The notes beneath the pieces are model-generated. The model worked only from the letters and a program-made list of their open reading frames with translations. It searched no databases and was not told the DNA's origin. A DNA stretch of 30,442 bases, from positions 1,492-31,933 of the forward strand of contig DBXM01000034.1 in NCBI GenBank assembly GCA_002309655.1, given 5' to 3'. The position numbers and the translations under genes were made by a program. This document shows, piece by piece, positions 24,605-30,442 of the stretch (position 1 is its first letter; each line of letters begins with the position of its first letter). The stretch is from Mageeibacillus sp. UBA1212 (lineage in GTDB: Bacteria; Bacillota; Clostridia; UBA1212).

Positions 24605-25036
24605 ATGAAGAAAGACAAATCGGAAATAATCAAAACAGTAATAAAATACGGCATCGCATTCATTTGCGGTGCCCTTATTACTGTGGCTCTGCTCATCTAC
24701 CTGAAGCCCTCGCAGGCCGAGAACAGGACGCAGCTCTACAAAATTCTGTGCGACGCGTTCACGGTTCCCGGGTTGCTGCTGATTTTCGCGGGAACGATGG
24801 TCTGGCTGTCGGGGCAGGGCGCGTTCACTGGAATAGGCTACCTGTTCCGCTACCTGACGCGTTCGTTGATACCGGGCGGCAGAACCGCGCACCCGCACGA
24901 GACGTTCTACGACTACGTTCAGGAACAGAAGGAAAAGCGGAAGGCCACCGGCTACGGATTTTTGTTCTTCGTCGGGCTGTTCTACTTCACGATTGCAATC
25001 GTGTTCTTCATTTTGTTCTATGCGAGCTTGAAGTAG
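24605..25036 (+). CDS. Small membrane protein, DUF3899-like
   Basis: A 143-residue protein with a basic start and hydrophobic segments at about 14-34 (IAFICGALITVALLIYL), 50-70 (TVPGLLLIFAGTMVWL) and 118-140 (FLFFVGLFYFTIAIVFFILFYA). Between the second and third lies a cytoplasmic-looking charged stretch (YDYVQEQKEKRK). The overall pattern recalls the DUF3899 family of small Bacillota membrane proteins, whose function is unknown; this match is from memory. The start is unsure: a GTG at 24590 is also in frame and neither start has a strong ribosome site. It follows oppF by 80 bases without an obvious terminator, so it may be read from the opp promoter. Confidence 0.7.
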   Translation: MKKDKSEIIKTVIKYGIAFICGALITVALLIYLKPSQAENRTQLYKILCDAFTVPGLLLIFAGTMVWLSGQGAFTGIGYLFRYLTRSLIPGGRTAHPHETFYDYVQEQKEKRKATGYGFLFFVGLFYFTIAIVFFILFYASLK

Positions 25037-25071
25037 TTTGCCTGATTTTCCGGAATAAAAGACTGAAAGAG

Positions 25072-25104
25072 CTTTCACGGGCTGCGGCTGTGAAAGTTTT
25101 TTTT
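25072..25104 (+). terminator. Rho-independent terminator after the DUF3899-like gene
   Basis: CTTTCAC (25072-25078) pairs with GTGAAAG (25090-25096), followed by eight T residues. Confidence 0.85.
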
Positions 25105-25205
25105 ATGAAACTCGGCGTGGAATATTTTCCGGCATTTCCCGGAAAAAAGAATTTTGCGGAGAATAAAATAGTTGCCGCGGGGAGGTAGAAGAGAGGGGCG
25201 GAATG

Positions 25206-25214
25206 TGGTATAAT
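25206..25214 (+). promoter_or_regulatory. Extended -10 promoter for the nuclease/ATPase pair
   Basis: TGG followed by a perfect TATAAT (25209-25214). No good -35 box is seen 17 bases upstream, as allowed for extended -10 promoters. It predicts a leader of about 220 nt. Confidence 0.6.
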
Positions 25215-25279
25215 TAGCATGGACGGATGCGCCTGTGTATTTCCACTCAGCCTCCGGTTTAGCTATCGCAAACCACTTC

Positions 25280-25365
25280 CTCACTTCAAAACGCCGCAGC
25301 TTTACATTGGCGGCGCGAGCGATTCCGCGAAGCGGTCAAGTGAGAGACGCAATGTAAAGTGCGGC
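25280..25365 (+). ncRNA. Structured leader element upstream of the SbcD-like gene (candidate)
   Basis: GCCGCA-G-CTTTACATTG (25293-25309) pairs with CAATGTAAAG-TGCGGC (25350-25365), a 16-bp stem with one bulge. CTCACTT just upstream (25280-25286) can pair with AAGTGAG in the loop (25338-25344), giving a possible H-type pseudoknot. It matches no riboswitch class that I recognise. Confidence 0.45.
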
Positions 25366-25443
25366 CGCTAAAAGTCGTCTTCGTGCGAAACACGCAGGCT
25401 TATCTCTTATTCCTTATTCCACATTTTGCTTCCGGAGGTACTG

Positions 25444-26526
25444 ATGAAATTTATCCACACCGGCGACCTTCATTTAGGGTCGAAAATGGGCACCAGGCTT
25501 ACGCCCGACAAGGCGGCGACCAGAAAAGCGGAGCTGCGCTACACATTCAGAAGGATCGCGGACTATGCGTCTCAAAACGGCTGCGCGGCGGTGCTTCTTT
25601 GCGGCGACGTCTTTGACGAAAACGAGCCGATGCTTGACGACAAGAACTATTTTTACCACGTCGTGCGCACCCATCCGGATGTTGTTTTTGCCTATTTAAA
25701 GGGAAATCACGACACAGGGGACCGCTTTTCGGAAGAGGCGCCGGAGAACCTTCTGACTTTCGGGAGCGAGTGGAGATATTACGAGTTTGGCGACGTTCGC
25801 GTGTATGGTATGGAACTTCCCGAGAAGGGCAAGAGGGCGGCCGCGGCTTCGCTTACGACTGATCCCGCGTTCGTGAACATCGTGATGCTGCACGGGCAGA
25901 TCGGGTCGTCGGCGGACAGCATCGTCATCCAGGACTACGCCTCGAAGGGCATCGACTATATGGCGCTGGGACACGTTCATTCCTACTCCGGAGGGCCGAT
26001 TGATATGTGGGGCGAGTACGCCTATTGCGGAACGCCTGAAGGGAGAGGCTTTGACGAGACCGGCGCGAAGGGGTTCGTGCTTATAGAGACGGACAGGCCC
26101 GGGGCGCGCGTCGCGACGAGGTTTGTGCCTTTTGCGCAGAGGACCATTCACGAGATCCACGTGAACATTTCGGAAACGGTTTCGAAGGAGAACGCGGCCG
26201 ACGTCTGCGAGGAGGCTGTCGCGGGTGTGCCGGACAAGGACTTGATGCGGATCGTTATTGAGGGTGCGACTCCGTTCGACACGGACGGTCTGGAGACCAC
26301 TTTGGAAAATTCGCTAAGCGGCAGATTCTTTGCGCTGTCGGTCAAAAACCTCAGCACCGAAGAACCGGATTACGAAGGATTCCTGAACGAGATTTCACTG
26401 CGCGGCGAGTTTGCCAGAAAGCTTGAAGCGGATCCGGATTTGAGCGACGCGGACAGAAAGAGGATTGCCGCGCTCGGTTTCAAGGCGCTTTCCGGGAACC
26501 TCAGGGAAGACATAAAAGTGAGGTGA
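25444..26526 (+). CDS. SbcD/YhaO-like metallophosphoesterase (DNA exonuclease family)
   Basis: A 360-residue calcineurin-like phosphoesterase of the Mre11/SbcD group. The metal-site motifs are all present: GDLH (7-10), GDVFDEN (54-60), GNHD (87-90), His150-Gly and GHVH (176-179). In SbcD and YhaO these bind two metal ions and cut DNA ends or hairpins. Residues from about 235 form a capping and partner-binding region. The start at 25444 has a GGAGGT site; the ATG at 25426 does not. The stop is 7 bases before the GTG of the large ATPase gene, the usual two-gene arrangement of this nuclease complex, so the products probably work together in DNA repair or end processing. Confidence 0.9.
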   Translation: MKFIHTGDLHLGSKMGTRLTPDKAATRKAELRYTFRRIADYASQNGCAAVLLCGDVFDENEPMLDDKNYFYHVVRTHPDVVFAYLKGNHDTGDRFSEEAPENLLTFGSEWRYYEFGDVRVYGMELPEKGKRAAAASLTTDPAFVNIVMLHGQIGSSADSIVIQDYASKGIDYMALGHVHSYSGGPIDMWGEYAYCGTPEGRGFDETGAKGFVLIETDRPGARVATRFVPFAQRTIHEIHVNISETVSKENAADVCEEAVAGVPDKDLMRIVIEGATPFDTDGLETTLENSLSGRFFALSVKNLSTEEPDYEGFLNEISLRGEFARKLEADPDLSDADRKRIAALGFKALSGNLREDIKVR

Positions 26527-26533
26527 CTGTACT

Positions 26534-29200
26534 GTGAAGCTTGTCAGATGTCATATTGAAAACTTCGGTAAGATCACCGGTAAAGATTTCGAGTTCGGAG
26601 AGGGCGTGACAGCCTACCTGCTGGGCAACGGAGGCGGCAAGAGCACTTTCGCGGAATTTCTCACGGTCATGCTCTACGGCATGGAGACGCAGCGCGAATC
26701 GAAAGAGTCGAAGGTAGAAGTCAAAATCAGCAACAGAAAGACGTACTATCCGTTCTCGGGCGGGAATTACGGCGGAACGCTGGAGTTTACCGCGGAGAAG
26801 AACGGCAGGAACGCGCTTTACAGGGTGGAACGTACCTTTGACAAGACGTCGAAAACGCGCGACACGGTAGTCGTGTACGTGGACGGAGTTGAGACCGTTT
26901 TCGAGAATCCGGTCGGCGAGGAGCTGCTGGGCATCAACGAGGAGTCTTTCAGGAAGATAATGTTCATGACCGGCGACAGCATGCAGCCGGGGGCGACCAA
27001 CGACATAAGCCAGAAGCTTGGAAGCAGTATCGTGAGCGACGACGGCCACTATGAGACGGCAGTTGAGCAGCTCGACAAGCAGCTGAAAAAGTACGACAAG
27101 AAGGGCTCAGGCAAGAACAACACTCTGATCGCGGAGTGCGAGCGGAACATCTCGGAGCTGAGGGCGCAGGCGGCTGAATACAGGGTGCTGAAGAAGACTC
27201 TTTCGGAACTGTATGAGAGGAGAGGCTCGCTGGCGGAACAGCTCGCGGCGCTCAAGGCGGAAGAAGAGGCTGAAAGGAAGCAAAAGGAGCTTGCGGACGC
27301 GTGCGCGTACGCGGATGAACTGCGTAAAAACGTTGGAGATGCGGAAACTGAATACCGCAACATACTTTCGGGTTATCCGTCCGGTTTCCCCGAAGACGCG
27401 GAGATACTAACGGTGAAGGATGCCGTTTCGGATTATTTGCGGAATGAGAACGTTCTTTCGGGCACCGTTTTTCCGGCCGAAAAAGAGGCTGAGTTGCGGC
27501 GGTTCGAGGAGATTTGCGCCTCTGTCGGCGGACTTGACGACGCGAAAATCGAAGAAATAGGAAGGGACGTTGAGAAAGCGGAGGCTTCGGACGCGGCTTT
27601 AGACAGCCTAAGGGCCGTTGCGGGAGCGGCCGAAGCCGACAGCGCGTCTTTGAGGGAGACCTTCGCGGGTCGCGAAGAGGCGGTGGCGAAGGCGCTGGAG
27701 ATGCTTCCTGAGGCAATCAAGAAGCGTGACGAGGCGGACCGGGAGGTCAGGGCGTTTGGCGTTGAAAACTACGGGCATAACGCAGGCGCTTCGGGTTCCG
27801 GCTCGGCTTCGGCTTTGGCAGTAGAGGAAAAGCTCAGAAAGGCGGGAATCGCGCTCGCGGTTGCGGCTCTGCTGACTCTCGCGGGCGGCGTGGTGTTTAC
27901 GTTTGTAAAAAGCGGCGTCGCGTGGCTGAATATTGCGCTTTTTGTGGCGGGATTCGTCCTGCTGGCGGCAGGGATAGTGCTTTTTGCGCTTGGGGCGCGC
28001 GGCCGGAAACAGGCTAAGTTTCAAAGAGAGGCCGCGCGGGCAAAGGCTGAGGCGGACCTTAAGGAGGCAAAGGAGAAGATTGTCAGGCTGACCGGCGTTT
28101 TCGGAGATTACGGAGACGACGCGGCCGGGGCGGAGCGGTTCCGGATCGACGCGCAGAACTACAGGGATTACGTTGAGAAGATTTCCGGCTTGAGGGAGCG
28201 CATTTCCGCCGAAGTGAGCGGCGCCGGACCGGTAAAGCAGAGCCTCGGTTCATTTTTCGAAAAGTGTTCCGTTCAGGGCGGCAGCCTTCGCGAGAAATAC
28301 ATAAACCTCAAGAATATGGCCGTAGCTGCGGAAAATCTGAAAGCGGAAAGAGAGAGCGTCGCCGCGAAGAGGGCGCAGCTGAGGAGCGCGGTAGACGCGG
28401 AGCTCGTGGTTGTAAATTCGTTTTTCGAAAAGTACACGCCTGACAGGTCCGGAGAGAGTGCGAATCCGTACGACAGGATAAAGGCGCTTGAGGTCGACAA
28501 AGCCTTCGCTGCCGGAAAACTCGCCGAAATCGAGACCAGAAAGACCAGGCTGCTTCAGTTTGTTTCCGAGAAGAACATTCCCGCCGAACCGGTCGTTTTC
28601 GACCCTGCCAGGATTGAAGAAATTGCCGAAAAGAAGGAAAAAACCGCGCAGAGCGCGAACTTCTGCGACTCGGAAATCAAACGGCTTGAGTCGCGGGCGG
28701 AGCTTATTATAGACGCCGACGCGAGAATGGAAGAGGAGAACCGCAAGCTTGACGAGTACCGGCGGGTAAAGCGGGATATCGAAAAGACGAAGCAGCTCAT
28801 CAAGGACGCGTACGATTCGATCGTCGAGCGGTATATCAAGCCTGTGCTGTCCAAGTTCGATCACTACCGCGGGGCGCTCAATGAAGTTTACGGCGGCGAG
28901 ATAACCGTCAACAGGAATTTCAACGTGGAGTTTACCGCGAACGGTATCAAACGCGGGCAGGAGCATCTCAGCAAGGGGCAGCTGGCCGCCGTCGGACTGT
29001 GCGTGAAGCTCGCGCTTATCGACGTGCTCTACGGCGACAAGACCAACTTTATTGTGCTGGACGACCCGTTCGTGAACCTTGACGCGCAGAACATGCGGGA
29101 CATCGCGACTATTCTTGGCGAGATCGCGGGGAAGCGGCAGATTATTTATCTGACGTGCCATGAGAGCAGAATGATAGAAAGCAGCTCGGGCGCCGACTGA
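26534..29200 (+). CDS. SbcC/Rad50/YhaN-like ATPase with central membrane helices
   Basis: An 888-residue SMC-like ATPase. The N-terminal half-site has the P-loop GNGGGKST (31-38; the first Gly of the classical motif is Leu30) and the following helix. Two charged helical arms cover about 175-430 and 490-780. The C-terminal half has signature LSKGQ (812-816) and Walker B FIVLDDP (839-845). Between the arms, at about 437-457 and 464-487, are two hydrophobic helices in place of a CxxC zinc hook. The start is a GTG with GAGGTGA 8 bases upstream, near the stop of the nuclease gene. It is likely the ATP-driven partner of that nuclease, as in SbcCD or YhaON, and possibly membrane-attached. Confidence 0.88.
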   Translation: MKLVRCHIENFGKITGKDFEFGEGVTAYLLGNGGGKSTFAEFLTVMLYGMETQRESKESKVEVKISNRKTYYPFSGGNYGGTLEFTAEKNGRNALYRVERTFDKTSKTRDTVVVYVDGVETVFENPVGEELLGINEESFRKIMFMTGDSMQPGATNDISQKLGSSIVSDDGHYETAVEQLDKQLKKYDKKGSGKNNTLIAECERNISELRAQAAEYRVLKKTLSELYERRGSLAEQLAALKAEEEAERKQKELADACAYADELRKNVGDAETEYRNILSGYPSGFPEDAEILTVKDAVSDYLRNENVLSGTVFPAEKEAELRRFEEICASVGGLDDAKIEEIGRDVEKAEASDAALDSLRAVAGAAEADSASLRETFAGREEAVAKALEMLPEAIKKRDEADREVRAFGVENYGHNAGASGSGSASALAVEEKLRKAGIALAVAALLTLAGGVVFTFVKSGVAWLNIALFVAGFVLLAAGIVLFALGARGRKQAKFQREAARAKAEADLKEAKEKIVRLTGVFGDYGDDAAGAERFRIDAQNYRDYVEKISGLRERISAEVSGAGPVKQSLGSFFEKCSVQGGSLREKYINLKNMAVAAENLKAERESVAAKRAQLRSAVDAELVVVNSFFEKYTPDRSGESANPYDRIKALEVDKAFAAGKLAEIETRKTRLLQFVSEKNIPAEPVVFDPARIEEIAEKKEKTAQSANFCDSEIKRLESRAELIIDADARMEEENRKLDEYRRVKRDIEKTKQLIKDAYDSIVERYIKPVLSKFDHYRGALNEVYGGEITVNRNFNVEFTANGIKRGQEHLSKGQLAAVGLCVKLALIDVLYGDKTNFIVLDDPFVNLDAQNMRDIATILGEIAGKRQIIYLTCHESRMIESSSGAD

Positions 29201-29227
29201 AATCTTTTCTTGAGATGATTTAAAATG

Positions 29228-29278
29228 AAAAAGCACCCTCTTATTTGGCGGCTGATCAATGCCGGGAGGGTGCTTTTT
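29228..29278. terminator. Bidirectional terminator between the YhaN-like gene and glnN
   Basis: A perfect 13-bp stem AAAAAGCACCCTC/GAGGGTGCTTTTT. It serves both convergent genes, 27 bases after one stop and 20 bases beyond the other. Confidence 0.9.
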
Positions 29279-29298
29279 GTATGTTCGATTAGTGCGTG

Positions 29299-30442
29299 TT
29301 ACACGCCGTAGAGCAGATCCGCGTAGGTCGGGAACGGCCAACGGTCGGCGCCGACAAGGTTTTCGAGGGAGTCGGCGTGTTCTCTAAGCCTGCCCATGGC
29401 GGGAATGACGTTGTCGCGGCATTCTACGGCGCGTTCCACGGTGGTTCCGGCTGCCGCGGCGTTCTCGGTAGTTTCGGCGAGGGCGTCGATGTCGGAGAGC
29501 AGCGCGCCGGCGAGCGGGTCTATGCGGTCGAGGAGCTTTTGCTCCGTGCACTTAAACGCGTTGTTGTCGAATTCGTAGCGTTTCGCGCAGGCTTCGACGA
29601 GGCCGGAGGAGAAGTCCAGAACAGCCGGGAGGATCTGCCTGCGGGCCATTTCCAGCATCGTGTTGGCTTCTATCGCGATCTCCTTGCAGTATTTGTCGTA
29701 AAGGATCTCCTGGCGGCTCCTGATCTCGGTGGCCGAGTAGATGTTGTTGCGGGTGAAGAGGCTGATGTTCTTGTCCGAGGTGAGGTAGGGGAGCGCGTCG
29801 ACGGTGGTCTTCAGGTTGAGAAGACCGCGCTTTTCGGCCTCTTTTTCCCACTCGGGCGAGTAGCAGTTGCCGTTGAAGACGATTCTCCGGTGAAGGAGGT
29901 ACTCGCCGGCGATGATCGAGTCGATTTCCGATTCCTTGTCTTCCGCGTTTTCGATGCGTGTCGCGAAGGCGGCGAGTTCGTCGGCCACAATGGTGTTCAG
30001 GATGACGTTGGTCTCGGAGACGGAAAAACCGGAGCCGAGCATGCGGTATTCGAATTTGTTCCCGGTGAAGGCCATCGGGGCGGTTCGGTTCCTGTCGGTG
30101 GTGTCGCGGCTGAAGTCAGGAAGGGCCTGCACGCCGGAGTTGAGGCGGGTGCGTTCGGGATTCACGCAGAAGCCGCGGCCGTCCGATGCCGCGTCGAGAA
30201 TGGCTTTCAGGTCGTCGCCGATGAAGACCGAAACCACGGAGGGTGGAGCTTCGTTGCCGCCAAGACGCCTGTCGTTGGAAGCGGACGCCACGGCGATTCT
30301 CAGGAGGTCCTGGTGCTTGTCGACCGCGGAGAGAACTGCGGTCAGAATGAGCAGGAAGAGCTTGTTGTGGGCCGGGTCCTTGCCGGGTCTTAAGAGGTTG
30401 ACGCCGGTGTCGGTGCGGAGCGACCAGTTGTTGTGCTTGCCG
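29299..30442 (-). CDS. glnN: Glutamine synthetase type III, C-terminal part (partial)
   Basis: The last 380 codons of a type III glutamine synthetase, which joins ammonia and glutamate using ATP in the cytoplasm. The frame is open to the window edge, so the start lies beyond 30442; GSIII enzymes are about 700 residues. Diagnostic stretches are GKHNNWSLRTDTGVNLL at the visible start, RLGGNEAPPSVVSVF and DRNRTAPMAFTGNKFEYR, which match the GSIII active-site region rather than GSI or GSII. The C-terminus (FPTYADLLYGV) is complete and ends at a convergent terminator. An internal GTG at 30291 is not a start, because conserved sequence continues upstream of it. Confidence 0.97.
   Translation of the reverse strand, partial: GKHNNWSLRTDTGVNLLRPGKDPAHNKLFLLILTAVLSAVDKHQDLLRIAVASASNDRRLGGNEAPPSVVSVFIGDDLKAILDAASDGRGFCVNPERTRLNSGVQALPDFSRDTTDRNRTAPMAFTGNKFEYRMLGSGFSVSETNVILNTIVADELAAFATRIENAEDKESEIDSIIAGEYLLHRRIVFNGNCYSPEWEKEAEKRGLLNLKTTVDALPYLTSDKNISLFTRNNIYSATEIRSRQEILYDKYCKEIAIEANTMLEMARRQILPAVLDFSSGLVEACAKRYEFDNNAFKCTEQKLLDRIDPLAGALLSDIDALAETTENAAAAGTTVERAVECRDNVIPAMGRLREHADSLENLVGADRWPFPTYADLLYGV

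Larger units (their letters stand above)
25037..25443. other. Intergenic region with terminator, extended -10 promoter and structured leader
   Basis: No gene is supported in these 407 bases. After the terminator at 25072-25104 there is an 8-bp hairpin TTTTCCGG/CCGGAAAA (25125-25146), a promoter near 25206, and a leader of about 220 nt with a long stem and a possible pseudoknot. Confidence 0.6.

Noticed and set aside
25075..25284. 69-residue minus-strand open frame in the intergenic region
   Set aside because: No ribosome site and it crosses a terminator and a promoter; more likely part of a non-coding repeat or leader.
29296..30393. 365-residue plus-strand open frame opposite glnN
   Set aside because: Conserved GSIII motifs on the other strand explain the sequence.

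Overview
The window looks like chromosomal DNA from a G+C-rich member of the Clostridia (Bacillota), perhaps an uncultured gut lineage near Oscillospirales or Christensenellales. The signs are strong GGAGG-type ribosome sites, sigma-A-like promoters (TTGACA/TATAAT, mostly 17-bp spacers), lipoprotein signal peptides on the solute-binding proteins, a YhaO/YhaN-like nuclease/ATPase pair, a DUF3899-like membrane protein and a type III glutamine synthetase. The lineage is inferred from family content only. TGA is used as a stop.

Layout. 1-4566: the end of rpoB and all of rpoC, closed by a bidirectional terminator. 4622-5983 (minus): a PlsC-type acyltransferase with a zinc ribbon and an extra C-terminal region. 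It diverges from a stand-alone FRG-domain gene (6194-7018), and each gene has a clear promoter. 7031-11600: a carbohydrate-type (CUT1) ABC importer operon of ATPase, two permeases and a solute-binding lipoprotein. 11682-12419: a lipoprotein with two probable OB-folds, followed by tandem hairpins. 12733-15044: a Na+/phosphate cotransporter (NptA/PhoU type) and a small unknown protein. 15125-15561: tRNA-His with its own promoter, then an odd patchwork of tRNA-tail copies, reverse-complement T-arm motifs and terminator hairpins.

15790-24524: a complete oligopeptide/dipeptide-type ABC importer operon, oppA-oppB-oppC-oppD-oppF. Three of its subunits carry large insertions: an ectodomain of about 240 residues in OppC, about 360 residues in OppD and about 90 charged residues in OppF. 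OppD has also lost the C-terminal cysteines that hold an iron-sulfur cluster in characterised relatives. This coordinated remodelling is the most interesting protein-level observation here. 24605-25036: a small membrane protein.

25206-29200: an SbcD/YhaO-like nuclease and an SbcC/YhaN-like ATPase behind a structured leader of about 220 nt. The ATPase has two membrane helices where Rad50 would have its zinc hook. 29299-30442 (minus): the C-terminal part of type III glutamine synthetase, convergent with the ATPase across a shared terminator.

I see no insertion sequence, phage gene or CRISPR array. Long antisense ORFs opposite rpoC and other G+C-rich genes are shadows.
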